DNA from: Bog-105 sp965277435
GTDB taxonomy: Bacteria; Acidobacteriota; Terriglobia; Bryobacterales; Bryobacteraceae
Direction of reading: 5' to 3'
NCBI GenBank assembly: GCA_965277435.1
Contig: OZ255821.1
Location: forward strand, 62,001 to 126,000
Length of the DNA: 64,000 bases
The first letter of the stretch is position 1; the number at the start of each line of letters is the position of its first letter. Made by a program: the position numbers and the translations under genes. Under the pieces are notes generated by a model that was not told the origin of the DNA, searched no databases, and saw nothing but the letters and a program-made list of their open reading frames with translations. Below, one piece after another: positions 8,139 through 16,816 of the stretch.

Positions 8139-9046
8139 GCGCAGACTCGGTCTCAGGACAGGAAAAATGCGCCGTGAGGAGCTGTACGACTTCGCGGACA
8201 AAATGGGAGCGGCTATCGGCCAGGTAAACCAATCCCGTTTCCACCTGAAGCTCTGCTTCGGCCAGCGGCTTCATCATCAAACCGGGAGGTTGGAGGCGCG
8301 CTTCGGAGCGTTTGACAAAGGTAATCCGCTGCCCTTCCATTACGAAGGCCAGGGCCTCGGTAATGGACTGTACCTCTTCGCGCAGAACCGGCGAATATCC
8401 GGAGGCCAGAAACAGATCCATCGTCCGATCAAAGAAGCCCGGTTGCAAATCTCTGGCGAACCACGTGACGGGTTCGCCGGCCAGTTCCGCCGCGTGAATT
8501 TCACGCTTGCGGGCGAGGCGGTGGTTTGCCGGCAACACGACGAGCAACGGTTCCCGCAAGACACAGACCGTCTCGACATCCTCAATTTCTACCGCCAACG
8601 GCAGAACGACAATAGCGATCTGCGAAACACCGCGAAGCAGCATATCAATCTGTTCCCGAGGACCAACGCTTCGGGCTCGAACGGGTGCTCGCGCCCGCGC
8701 CGCTCCGAGCACGGCCTGCATCTGCGTGACGAGATGTACATCGATCAGTGGAGAGTAAGTCATCAGAAATTCAGCGGGCTCGCCTTTGCCGGTCGCCTGG
8801 GTCCGCTGGATAGCCAAGCGAGCTTGCGCGAGCGTCTTGCGCGCATGACGGATGAAAACGTCTCCTGCGTCTGTCAGTTCGACTCTGCGGGTTCCTCGTC
8901 GGAAACAGTTCGACACCCAGTGCGCTCTCCAACTGCTGGACCTGACGAGAGAGGGCCGATTGTGTCAGATTCAGTTTCTCGGCGGCCCTCGTGAAGTGCA
9001 GCTCGTCGGCAACGGCAAGCGCGGCGTGCATTTCCCTGAGGTCCAC
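8125..9046 (-). pseudogene. LysR-family regulator broken by a frameshift
   Basis: The N-terminal half (from GTG 9046) carries the LysR helix-turn-helix, HFTRAAEKLNLTQSALSRQV, up to LGVELF. The C-terminal half, in another frame, resumes exactly at RRGTRRVELTDAG and continues through an effector-binding domain (MTYSPLIDVHLV onward, to about residue 305). The two halves join if one C is removed from the pair at 8901-8902. The whole gene is otherwise intact in length. Either it is a recent pseudogene or the base is a sequencing error. LysR proteins usually control a nearby divergent operon, but here the neighbour is only an uncertain gene. Confidence 0.8.
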
Positions 9047-9287
9047 AATCGGAGCCGCACCGACCGCGCGGTATTCCTCGTCATTGCCGAAAGGCCGTCT
9101 ATCGAAGACCTTCGGCAGGGAAGCGCCCGCGATTGGTAGACGAGGACCGGACGGCATTGGGGTTCTCCCGATGCAGTTACGTTTCCGGCTCCGGAGTCAA
9201 CGTAGCGAGAGGGACTGCATCATTTGCTACATAGCAAGCATAAGTCACAAACTTAAGCGTGGTCCAATCGTTTCTTTGCTAAAATCA

Positions 9288-9302
9288 ATCGGTCAAACCG
9301 AT
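9288..9302. promoter_or_regulatory. Short palindrome between XRE and LysR genes
   Basis: ATCGGT and ACCGAT flank CAA in a perfect 6-base inverted repeat. It lies just past the stop of the XRE gene and about 240 bases upstream of the LysR start on the same strand. It could be an operator or a weak transcript-end hairpin. No U-run is convincing. The rest of the 270-base gap shows nothing else that I can name. Confidence 0.3.
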
Positions 9303-9319
9303 CATGAAGGTCGCGCGAT

Positions 9320-9616
9320 TCAAGGTTTCTGCTCCGATTTCTTCTTTCCAGTCGGCTGATTATCAAGATTTATTGCGACCCGATGGGCGAGCTCAGGGAA
9401 AGAGATAGTGAGTATTTCGCAAAGCCGGAACATAGTTCGCAGCGTGGGGCTCTTTACGCCGCGTTCGAGAAGACTGACGTACGTGCGGTCCACATCGCAT
9501 TCGAAGCCGAGCTGTTCCTGCGAGAAGCCTCGCTCCAATCGCAGTGCGCGCAGAGCCTGACCGAAAGCCTTTTCGGGACCTGCGGTCGGCTGAAGATGCT
9601 TGCTCCGGCGTTGCAT
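9320..9616 (-). CDS. XRE-family regulator resembling controller proteins
   Basis: The 98-residue protein is almost entirely one lambda-repressor-type helix-turn-helix domain: FGQALRALRLERGFSQEQLG, then DRTYVSLLERGVKSPTLRTM, then a final helix FRLCEILTISFPEL. The size and the sequence around SQEQL and YVSLLERG resemble the controller proteins of restriction-modification systems. ATG 9616 lies 26 bases downstream of two adjacent 14-base palindromes, so autoregulation is likely. No methylase or nuclease gene lies beside it. The likely target is itself and perhaps the divergent gene at 9694. Confidence 0.85.
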   Translation of the reverse strand: MQRRSKHLQPTAGPEKAFGQALRALRLERGFSQEQLGFECDVDRTYVSLLERGVKSPTLRTMFRLCEILTISFPELAHRVAINLDNQPTGKKKSEQKP

Positions 9617-9641
9617 TCGCAGCGTTCATGGTGTTATGTTG

Positions 9642-9670
9642 CGCTCTATAGAGCGACGGACTATAGTCCG
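9642..9670. promoter_or_regulatory. Twin 14-base palindromes, operator of the XRE/unknown divergent pair
   Basis: CGCTCTATAGAGCG (9642-9655) and CGGACTATAGTCCG (9657-9670) are both perfect palindromes with a shared CTATAG core. Their centres are 15 bases apart. They lie between the XRE gene and the divergent gene at 9694. The second contains GACTATAGTC, similar to the C-boxes bound cooperatively by controller proteins of restriction-modification systems. Tandem sites of this kind usually give activation at one site and repression at the other. Confidence 0.7.
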
Positions 9671-9693
9671 AATCTCACGTTAGTGATGCCAGT

Positions 9694-10131
9694 ATGAAAA
9701 TTGCCGAGTTCGATATCACCGAGGCGGTTTATGGGCGAATGATCCCGAAGTCGTCACGGAAAAATAGTCAGACAACACGATCGGGTCGAGGCAAACCGAG
9801 AGCGGATGCAGGCGGCCAACTCTATTCAAGTGTCCGAGAGGAGGCCATTCTGTGCTTTCGGAGGACTAGTCGGCGCGGATTCGTTTTGTTTCAGAATGAC
9901 CGCTGGCGATTTGTTTGCGAGCCGGAAGGTGTGACGGGGATCGCGTCTACGTCCGACGATTTCCGCCGGACCATCCTGCAGGCGCTGACAGACTCTGATC
10001 CGGAAAGAGAAGTCATCATCGTGCATGCTTGCGGAGGATGGTGCTCGGCAATTCGCATGAGCCGAAGCAATCCCACAAAATGGCTCGGTCAGGAGCAGTT
10101 ATCACCGAAGCCGGCGCAACAATGTCGATGA
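9694..10131 (+). CDS. Hypothetical protein divergent from the XRE gene
   Basis: This is an open frame of 145 codons. The first 50 residues are basic and low in complexity. The middle (REEAILCFRRTSRRGFVLFQ to DRWRFVCEPEGVTGI) looks like a small beta-rich domain. There is no clear ribosome-binding site and no recognised family. The twin palindromes 24 bases upstream of the start support a real, regulated gene. It could be the effector of an orphan controller module, but nothing in the sequence shows an activity. Confidence 0.4.
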   Translation: MKIAEFDITEAVYGRMIPKSSRKNSQTTRSGRGKPRADAGGQLYSSVREEAILCFRRTSRRGFVLFQNDRWRFVCEPEGVTGIASTSDDFRRTILQALTDSDPEREVIIVHACGGWCSAIRMSRSNPTKWLGQEQLSPKPAQQCR

Positions 10132-10155
10132 TGCTTCAAGCAGCGATTCGAAATG

Positions 10156-11046
10156 TCAAGGCGCAGCAAATGCCCAACGTGCCATCTCAATCAACGGTTC
10201 CAGAACGTGAAGCTTGGAATTGGCGGAAAATGTGACGAGCGTTTCAACATACAGGTCCTCATGCTTCAGTTCGCGAAAGACAACGCCCGGAGGGGCAAGA
10301 GACTGCGATGATTTTGTCGTGAACGTTATTCCCTGAGCTTGCCCGATGAGATGAATGCACTCCTGCAGCGTGGTAACTTCGTGCGCGATTTTGGGGCGGT
10401 ACCCGTGTGCTGCACAGGTTTCAATGAAGCGATCATAAAACCACGGATGAAATGACCGGGGCAGCCAGACCAGCGACTCGTTTCTTACATCGTTCAGAGT
10501 GACAGATTTCCGGCTCGCGAGTGGATGCGCCTCAGGGAGCCCTATCAAGAAGGGTTCCCGATGAATGCTTGTCGATCTCAGTCCAGGGTTCGCAATCGGA
10601 CCGATAACCAGTCCCGCCAGAAGTTCCCCGCGTAATAGCGACTCGATTTGATCGACTGTTTTAGCGCTCATGAATTCTGCCTTGAGCGAAGCATCCTCTT
10701 GTAGCCGAGTTCGCAACCTCCAAACACTCACTAGGTCGATGAACGGCGAGTAACCGATGCGAAGATGCTTGGCCTCGTTATATCCGGCGTCCCGCACGGC
10801 AGCGATTGCGCGTTCAACTTGCTGTAAGATTGCGGGAGCTTGGGCGAGCATTGCTTGTCCGGCCTCGGTTAGTTCCACTCGCCGACTACGGCGCGTAAAC
10901 AAGGAGACGCCAAGGTCAGTTTCGAGCCGTTTCAGCCCTTCGCTTAGCGCAGGCTGTGACACGTAGAGCGCGGCGGCAGCTCTTCCGAAATGCAGTTCCC
11001 GAGCAACAGCCAAGAAGTAGCGAAGCAGGCGTGGTTCGATATCCAC
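10156..11046 (-). CDS. LysR-family transcriptional regulator
   Basis: The product is intact at 296 residues, the usual LysR length. Residues 1-60 form the winged helix-turn-helix (RLLRYFLAVARELHFGRAAA then YVSQPALSEGLKRLE). The linker helix and a periplasmic-binding-type effector domain fill residues 90-290 (LRIGYSPFIDLVSV at its start). The next gene on this strand upstream is a different type of regulator. Its target is not evident; the RND operon to the right or the decayed LysR region to the left are both possible. A truncated relative of this protein lies at 18842-18922. Confidence 0.9.
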   Translation of the reverse strand: MDIEPRLLRYFLAVARELHFGRAAAALYVSQPALSEGLKRLETDLGVSLFTRRSRRVELTEAGQAMLAQAPAILQQVERAIAAVRDAGYNEAKHLRIGYSPFIDLVSVWRLRTRLQEDASLKAEFMSAKTVDQIESLLRGELLAGLVIGPIANPGLRSTSIHREPFLIGLPEAHPLASRKSVTLNDVRNESLVWLPRSFHPWFYDRFIETCAAHGYRPKIAHEVTTLQECIHLIGQAQGITFTTKSSQSLAPPGVVFRELKHEDLYVETLVTFSANSKLHVLEPLIEMARWAFAAP

Positions 11047-11064
11047 GTGTCTTTCCCCGGGAGA

Positions 11065-11853
11065 CTACGTTTCGTTTACTGGCCTTTGGCGCATTTGATC
11101 GCTCTTCTTGCGAGTCCGACTAGCCTGCTCGTTCCCGGCGGTTGAGCTAAAATCTTTAATCGCATGCAAATTGGCGTCAGCCGAGGTCGATGTCCCGACA
11201 AACGGTTTGATCGAATACGAGCAGCGAGGCCCTCCCCGAATCATGTGTTCAGTCCTGACAACCTCTATTTCCCCACCGAGCAACTCGCGAAACATTTCCA
11301 ACTCTCTGGCACACAGGCCCTGACAGCGCTGAGCTACAGAGCATATAGGGCAGTGGCGCTCGATTAGCCTGAACTCGCCATCAGGAAGCCGCACTGCTTC
11401 AGCCATATAGCCCTCAAGAGTGCGCAGTTCCGCGAGTTTAACCACCCGGTCTCCAGTCCCCTTTACTTTGCTCAATTCGTTCTGATACCCGGCAAGCTGA
11501 TGCTGATATCGACTGTCGAGCAAACGTTCCAGGCCTTCAGAGCCAAATGTCTCCTTCATCGACTCGACTAGGCTCAAAGCCAATTCTGCATAGCCCGCAG
11601 GGAAAAGGTGATCGGCCGCAGTAGTAAGTTGCCACAGCTGTGCCGGCCTACCCATCGCACGATGTTCAGTGACAAAACCGATCAACCCTTCGCCCTCGAG
11701 GTTCTTAAGGTGAAGTCGGACAGCCATAGTTGTCAGCCCCAGTGTCCGTGCAATTGAGGTTGCGTCTATCGGTCCTTCCCTTTTTAGGAGATCGATCAGC
11801 AGTTTGCGTGTCCTAGCGGCGACCTGCGGATCGGGGGTGTTTTGCCTCACCAT
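11065..11853 (-). CDS. SufR-like winged-helix regulator with cysteine cluster
   Basis: I start at the internal methionine MVRQNTPDP (11853), giving 262 residues; an upstream GTG/ATG extension would be hydrophobic and unusual. Residues 12-75 form an ArsR/DeoR-type winged helix (TRKLLIDLLKREGPIDATSI, LTTMAVRLHLKNLE). The C-terminal domain holds CPICSVAQRCQGLCAREL and later GGPRCSYSI, a cysteine set like the iron-sulfur ligands of SufR regulators. The family senses Fe-S or redox status. It is divergent from the small gene, DoxX and RND efflux operon, and palindromic TGTAAAGAT-type sites lie between them, so it is the likely regulator of that operon. Confidence 0.8.
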   Translation of the reverse strand: MVRQNTPDPQVAARTRKLLIDLLKREGPIDATSIARTLGLTTMAVRLHLKNLEGEGLIGFVTEHRAMGRPAQLWQLTTAADHLFPAGYAELALSLVESMKETFGSEGLERLLDSRYQHQLAGYQNELSKVKGTGDRVVKLAELRTLEGYMAEAVRLPDGEFRLIERHCPICSVAQRCQGLCARELEMFRELLGGEIEVVRTEHMIRGGPRCSYSIKPFVGTSTSADANLHAIKDFSSTAGNEQASRTRKKSDQMRQRPVNET

Positions 11854-11927
11854 TACAATGTAAAGATTTATCTTGACAAAGTCAACGGCCAGGGTCATGA
11901 TTTTGTTTAGAAAGTAATATCTTTACA
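11853..11927. promoter_or_regulatory. Operator elements between SufR-like gene and efflux operon
   Basis: TTACAATGTAA (11853-11863) has perfect 5-base arms. TGTAAAGAT (11859-11867) is repeated in inverse orientation as ATCTTTACA (11919-11927), about 50 bases away. These sites flank the start region of the SufR-like regulator and lie upstream of the gene at 11953. I infer that they are binding sites for this regulator controlling both directions. Confidence 0.5.
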
Positions 11928-11952
11928 AACTATCCGAAAAGGACCCACATCT

Positions 11953-12120
11953 ATGGCATCCGAGCTCTTGCCGCTGTCGTGCGGCACCGCTGCTCCTGAG
12001 CGGCATTTCAACGCACGCAAATCCGCATTAACAGTAGTTCTCAACGGGTGTCATCACAAGGCCGACGCGGACGAGCTCGACAAGTCACTAAATAGTTTTC
12101 CGGAACCCCGCCAATGTTGA
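11953..12120 (+). CDS. Putative 55-residue protein ahead of DoxX
   Basis: An ATG at 11953 preceded by AAAAGGA (10 bases upstream) opens a 55-codon frame that ends in a TGA overlapping the DoxX start (ATGTTGA, 12114-12120). The product has three cysteines and the sequence LNGCHHKADADELD, which could bind a metal, but no family is recognised. Its placement directly behind the operator and its overlap with DoxX suggest translational coupling. It may instead be a leader peptide. Confidence 0.45.
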   Translation: MASELLPLSCGTAAPERHFNARKSALTVVLNGCHHKADADELDKSLNSFPEPRQC

Positions 12121-12479
12121 ACATACTCGTCGCTCGCTGGATGGTCGCCGTTCTTTACCTATATTCGGGTGTCGGAAAGATACGCAATCTGCCGTCGACT
12201 GCGGAAACCATGCGACGTTATCACTTTCCCTTTGTAGCCATTGCTCTCCCGGCGGCGTTTCTGATCGAGATCATTGGGGGGTCTGTTCTCGCCTCTGGTT
12301 TCGCAACTCGCCCCTCCGCCATCGTCCTCGGCGTATACCTGATTTTGGCGACCGCGATGATTCCGGGACAAGACCTCTTCAAAGCCGACGCGCGGGAGGC
12401 GGCCCTCATGAACGTTGCGAAGAACATCGGCCTCTTGGCGTCTCTCATTCTTCTTTATGCCCAGCCAATGGCGAACTGA
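12114..12479 (+). CDS. DoxX-family membrane protein
   Basis: The 121-residue protein has four hydrophobic helices (about residues 5-22, 42-60, 65-85 and 100-118). The DoxX/SURF4-like pattern is LYSGVGKIRNLPSTAETMRR in the first loop and a conserved GQDLFKADAREAALMNVAKN before the last helix. Family members sit in the inner membrane and are often linked to redox or sulfur-compound stress. It is coupled at its start to the 55-residue frame and overlaps the efflux adaptor gene by 23 bases, so it belongs to the same operon. Confidence 0.8.
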   Translation: MLNILVARWMVAVLYLYSGVGKIRNLPSTAETMRRYHFPFVAIALPAAFLIEIIGGSVLASGFATRPSAIVLGVYLILATAMIPGQDLFKADAREAALMNVAKNIGLLASLILLYAQPMAN

Positions 12480-13680
12480 GCGCTGTTCGCAGAGCCTGTT
12501 CACATGGATGCTTGTGACGACAGCCGTCCTGATCGGCTGCCACAAGAGCCAGACGGCAGCTCCCGCCGATGTCGGCATCCCTGTCCAGATTGCACGCCCC
12601 CGGCAGGGAACTGTCACAGAATCCGACGAGTACGTCGCACGCTACGAATCCCGTCACGCAGTTTCCGTTCGGCCGCGCGTCGAGGGTCTCATCCGGAAAA
12701 TCAACGTCAATCCCGGGGCTCGTGTGAGCGCTGGACGGGTGCTTCTTGAGATTGATTCTGCGCGTCAAGCCGCCTCGCTCGAGAGCTACCAACGGGGCGC
12801 GGACGCAGCACTGGCGGATCTTGAACGCGCCCGTTCCGTTTTGCGCACAAACGAAGCTGATGTGGTGGCACGCCAGTCTGACCTCTCGCTTGCCCGGCAG
12901 CAGCTTGACCGTTATACACGCCTAGAACAGAAGGGTGTCATCAGCCGACAGGCTCTTGAGGAACGAACAAACCAGTTCGAGTCTGCGCAAGCTCGACAAC
13001 GAGCGGGAGAGTCGACAATTGAGGCACAGCGCGCCGATATCACTCGTTTAGATCGCGAGGTTGAACGGGCGCGCGCTGCGGCCCGAGAGCAGGGTGTCAC
13101 GCTCACCTGGTATGCAGTTCAAGCCCCGTTCACCGGTGTGGTCGGAGACGTTCCAGTAAAACTTGGCGATTATGTGACAACTACTACGCTACTCACGTCC
13201 GTCACTCAAAGCCAGCCGATCGAGGTCGCCGTTTCTATTCCTGTCACTGCGGCCTCTCGCCTCAGCAAAGGTGGTGAGCTTGAACTCCTGGACGGCGAGA
13301 CCAATCTGTTCGGTACAGCGCATGTTTTCTTTATCGCACCGCGCGCCGACGAGCAAAGCCAGACCGTACTCGTCAAGGCTCTTTACCCCAATCTGGAAGG
13401 CCGCGTTCGTGATAGCCAGATCGGCCGCGCTCGCGCTATTTGGGGACGCAAGCAGGGTTTGCTTATACCTGCCGCTGCCATCCAGTCGATGGGCGGCCAA
13501 AGCCTTGTGTATGCAGCTAATCATGAAAACGGACGCCTTATAGCCAGACAGCGCCTGGTGAAGCTCGGAACTGCGCAAGGCAATTGGTTTCCAGTGATGG
13601 AAGGGCTGTCTTCAGCTGATCGCGTTGTAGTCTCCGGAGTTCAGAGCCTCGCCGAAGGAGTCTTGATCACTTCGCGGTAG
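12457..13680 (+). CDS. RND efflux periplasmic adaptor (membrane fusion) lipoprotein
   Basis: ATG 12457 gives 407 residues with a basic N-terminus, a hydrophobic stretch and a lipobox LIGC, so it is probably lipid-anchored. A lipoyl/barrel-sandwich half (VSVRPRVEGLIRKINVNPGA), a long coiled-coil hairpin (residues about 105-195), the returning lipoyl half (APFTGVVGDVPVKLGDYVT) and a beta-barrel domain follow in the AcrA/MexA order. It links the inner-membrane pump to the outer-membrane channel. The transporter gene starts 14 bases later. Confidence 0.9.
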   Translation: MPSQWRTERCSQSLFTWMLVTTAVLIGCHKSQTAAPADVGIPVQIARPRQGTVTESDEYVARYESRHAVSVRPRVEGLIRKINVNPGARVSAGRVLLEIDSARQAASLESYQRGADAALADLERARSVLRTNEADVVARQSDLSLARQQLDRYTRLEQKGVISRQALEERTNQFESAQARQRAGESTIEAQRADITRLDREVERARAAAREQGVTLTWYAVQAPFTGVVGDVPVKLGDYVTTTTLLTSVTQSQPIEVAVSIPVTAASRLSKGGELELLDGETNLFGTAHVFFIAPRADEQSQTVLVKALYPNLEGRVRDSQIGRARAIWGRKQGLLIPAAAIQSMGGQSLVYAANHENGRLIARQRLVKLGTAQGNWFPVMEGLSSADRVVVSGVQSLAEGVLITSR

Positions 13681-13693
13681 GCGAAGCACTGCT

Positions 13694-16600
13694 ATGTGGA
13701 CAGGCTTCTTCATTTCGCGCCCGATCTTCTCCGGAGTATGCTCGGCCATCATTCTTCTGCTCGGCCTGCTCGCATTGCGAGGCTTGCCTATTGCGGAATA
13801 TCCAAATATTGCGCCTCCCCAAGTTCGCGTGACCGCGGTTTATACAGGCGCAGATGCACAGACGGTCGAGGCGGCAGTAACCGCGCCCCTTGAGCAAGAG
13901 ATAAATGGTGTGTCGGGCATGAAATACCTGACCTCGACAAGTGGCAATGATGGAACCAGCAGCATCATTGCGACGTTCGATCTTGCGCGGGATGTCGATC
14001 TAGCAGCAGTGGATGTCCAAAACCGGGTATCAACGGTACTTGGGCGGCTGCCCGAGCAGGTGAGGGCGCGGGGCATCAGCGTGGACAAGGTTTCATCGAA
14101 CTATGTTCTCGTGATCGGGCTTACGTCTGACCGGCATTCGCAGCTCTTTCTAAGCAATTACGCCGATCTTTACCTTCGAGACGCTCTTAAGCGCGTTAGC
14201 GGCGTAGGTGATGTGGTGATTTACGGCGAACGCAAATACGCGATGCGTGTCTGGCTTGACCCGCGACGCCTCGCCGAGCGAAAGCTCACCGCAGACGAAG
14301 TTTTGTCGGCTATCAGAGGGCAGAACGTAGAAGTCGGCTCCGGCCAGCTTGGACAAGCTCCTATGGCAGTCGAGCATCTTTACGTCGTCAGCTTGCGAAC
14401 GGAGGGTCGTTTAACGACTCCGGGCGAGTTCTCGGAGATCGTACTGGCCGCTGATTCAGCAGGGCGGCTGACCAAGCTCAAAGACGTTGGAAGAGTCGAA
14501 CTCGGAGCGGAGGACTACAGCACCCTCATGCGCTACAACGGCAAGGAAACCGTTGGGCTGGGCATCTATTCTCGTCCGGGAGCCAATGCACTCGATCTTG
14601 TGCGGGCGTCTCTCGCGACACTTGAAATCCAGCGCCGAAGATTTCCTGCGGGCATGGACTACCGCGTCGCTATCGACACGACGCGTTCCGTCCACGCTTC
14701 CTTGCACGAAGTGGTTCAAACCCTTGTTGAAGCTATCGTTCTCGTCATCTTCGTGATGTTCGTGTTCCTTCAAGACTGGCGCGCAACACTGATACCAGCG
14801 ATTACGCTTCCCCTTTCGCTGATTGGAACTTTCGCCGTGCTTAGGTTTCTCGGTTATTGGATTAATACCCTCACGCTTTTCGGCCTCACCCTTGCCACGG
14901 GCCTTGTGGTTGATGATGCCATTGTCGTCGTCGAAAACATTGCGCGGCAGATTGGGGAAGGTCGCCTACAAGGCCGAGCTGCCGCGACATTTGCGATGCG
15001 GGAGGTCACAGGGGCCGTCATAGCCACATCGCTTGTTCTTGGCGCAATCTTTATTCCCGCCACAATCCTGCCAGGATCGACCGGCGTCCTCTACCGCCAA
15101 TTCGCTGTTTCCATCGCGGCATCGGTGGGCATCTCCGCTTTCGTAGCGCTGACGCTGACGCCAGCGCTCTCCGCCTTGTTTCTTCGCGAGCACTCAGAAG
15201 GAGGCCGCTGGTTCGCGTGGTTCAATCGGAGCTTCGAATGGTCCCGCCGCCGTTACGACCGCACGCTCGGCGCCGTGGTCACCCACCCATTCCTTGCGGT
15301 AACCGGATTTGTAGTTCTCCTCGGCTGCACAGCCTGGCTTGCGTTGCATCTACCCAGCGGCTTCCTTCCAGATGAAGATCAAGCGTTTTTCATCATTACG
15401 GCACAAGGGCCGGAGGGCACTTCGATGGACTACACCCTTCGAACGGTGAAGAGAATCGAGAACGAATTACAACGTATGCCTGAAGTGACAGACTTCTTCG
15501 CCGTTACCGGATTCAATTTCACTGGGAACGGCGCAAATAAGGCCACGGTTTGGGTTAGCTTGCGGCCCTGGGAAGAACGTCGCGCTTCGAAACAATCCGC
15601 AGGCGCGCTTGTCACGCGTTTACAAAGCAGCTTCGCGACGATCACCGATGCAACAGTCCTTGCGTTCAATCCGCCTTCTGTACAGGGGATTGGCAATCTG
15701 GGCGGCTTTCAATTCGAGATCGAGGACCTGAGCGACCACACGATCACAACGCTTGACGAGGCCACCGGGCGGGTCGTCCGCGACTCAAACGCGTCCGCCA
15801 TACTGTCGTCGGTATACACAACCTTTCGGGCCAACAACCCGCAGTTGGTGCTGGCTGTTGACCGCGATAAAGCGCAAGTGCTTGGCGTAGATGTGTCACA
15901 GGTTTTCAATGCTTTGCAGGTTTCTCTAGGCGCCTATTACGTCAACGACTTCGATCAGTTCCATCGCACGTATAGAGTTTTCGTCCAGGCAGATGCGCCT
16001 TTTCGTTCCAACACGGGAGACATTGGGTCGCTCTATGTTCGTTCTCGAGATGGCCATCCTCTTCCGCTCGGCACGTTGTTAAAAATGCGCCACGATACGG
16101 CACCTCAAACGATCCTTCACTACAATCTCTACCGGTCAACAGAAGTTGTCGGGTCTCCGGCCTCCGGCCACAGCTCCGGCGAGGCGATGGCGGCGATGGA
16201 GCGCATAGCACGCAAGGTATTGCCGCAAGGGATTTCCTTTGAATGGTCCGGGCTTTCGCGCGAGGAGCGTGAAGCCGGGTCACAGACGACGCTGTTGCTG
16301 GTGCTCGGAACAGCTTTTGTCTTTCTGATTCTCGCGGCTCAGTACGAGAGCCTGCGAGCGCCGCTAATTATTCTGCTGGCAACACCGGTCGCCCTCTTCG
16401 GTGGTCTGTTGTTTCAATCTCTCCGGGGTGCTCCCATCGACATCTTCTGCCAGATCGGGCTTTTGATGCTTATCGGCATTGCCAGCAAGAACGGCATTCT
16501 CATCGTGGAGTTTGCCAATGGTTTGCGAACCCAGCTTGCGGCTGCGGCGGCCGTGCGCGAGGCAGCACGTCTGCGGCTTCGCCCCATTCTCATGACCTCG

Positions 16601-16816
16601 TTCGCGTTTGTCCTCGGTGCGGTTCCTTTGTGGATGGCAACTGGCGCTGGTTCGGCAGCACGCCGGTCGATCGGAACCACCGTTATCGGGGGCATGTTGC
16701 TTTCAACGTTTCTCAATCTTTATCTCGTCCCGGCGCTCTACGTCGTGCTTGCGCCGAAATATTCGCGCGACGCTGAACACACCAGGGCAGAGAACCCCGA
16801 GGGCCCTCAGGCGTGA
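13694..16816 (+). CDS. RND multidrug efflux transporter, HAE1 family
   Basis: At 1040 residues this is full length for AcrB/MexB relatives. It has a first transmembrane helix (residues 10-28), the porter-domain motif AEYPNIAPPQVRV, the intramembrane acidic pair in GLVVDDAIVVVENI, and the helix-10 lysine in IGIASKNGILIVEFAN, which together form the proton relay. It would export hydrophobic compounds from periplasm or membrane through the adaptor and channel. Its stop overlaps the start of the channel gene (GTGA). The drug class cannot be read from the sequence. Confidence 0.95.
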   Translation: MWTGFFISRPIFSGVCSAIILLLGLLALRGLPIAEYPNIAPPQVRVTAVYTGADAQTVEAAVTAPLEQEINGVSGMKYLTSTSGNDGTSSIIATFDLARDVDLAAVDVQNRVSTVLGRLPEQVRARGISVDKVSSNYVLVIGLTSDRHSQLFLSNYADLYLRDALKRVSGVGDVVIYGERKYAMRVWLDPRRLAERKLTADEVLSAIRGQNVEVGSGQLGQAPMAVEHLYVVSLRTEGRLTTPGEFSEIVLAADSAGRLTKLKDVGRVELGAEDYSTLMRYNGKETVGLGIYSRPGANALDLVRASLATLEIQRRRFPAGMDYRVAIDTTRSVHASLHEVVQTLVEAIVLVIFVMFVFLQDWRATLIPAITLPLSLIGTFAVLRFLGYWINTLTLFGLTLATGLVVDDAIVVVENIARQIGEGRLQGRAAATFAMREVTGAVIATSLVLGAIFIPATILPGSTGVLYRQFAVSIAASVGISAFVALTLTPALSALFLREHSEGGRWFAWFNRSFEWSRRRYDRTLGAVVTHPFLAVTGFVVLLGCTAWLALHLPSGFLPDEDQAFFIITAQGPEGTSMDYTLRTVKRIENELQRMPEVTDFFAVTGFNFTGNGANKATVWVSLRPWEERRASKQSAGALVTRLQSSFATITDATVLAFNPPSVQGIGNLGGFQFEIEDLSDHTITTLDEATGRVVRDSNASAILSSVYTTFRANNPQLVLAVDRDKAQVLGVDVSQVFNALQVSLGAYYVNDFDQFHRTYRVFVQADAPFRSNTGDIGSLYVRSRDGHPLPLGTLLKMRHDTAPQTILHYNLYRSTEVVGSPASGHSSGEAMAAMERIARKVLPQGISFEWSGLSREEREAGSQTTLLLVLGTAFVFLILAAQYESLRAPLIILLATPVALFGGLLFQSLRGAPIDIFCQIGLLMLIGIASKNGILIVEFANGLRTQLAAAAAVREAARLRLRPILMTSFAFVLGAVPLWMATGAGSAARRSIGTTVIGGMLLSTFLNLYLVPALYVVLAPKYSRDAEHTRAENPEGPQA

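Noticed and set aside
8056..8994. Plus-strand frame of 312 codons over the LysR gene
   Set aside because: It is antisense to a readable LysR gene and its product looks like a shadow translation.
9642..9670. Complete restriction-modification system near the controller-type protein
   Set aside because: No methylase or endonuclease motifs are found in the genes on either side, so only the regulator and operator are claimed.
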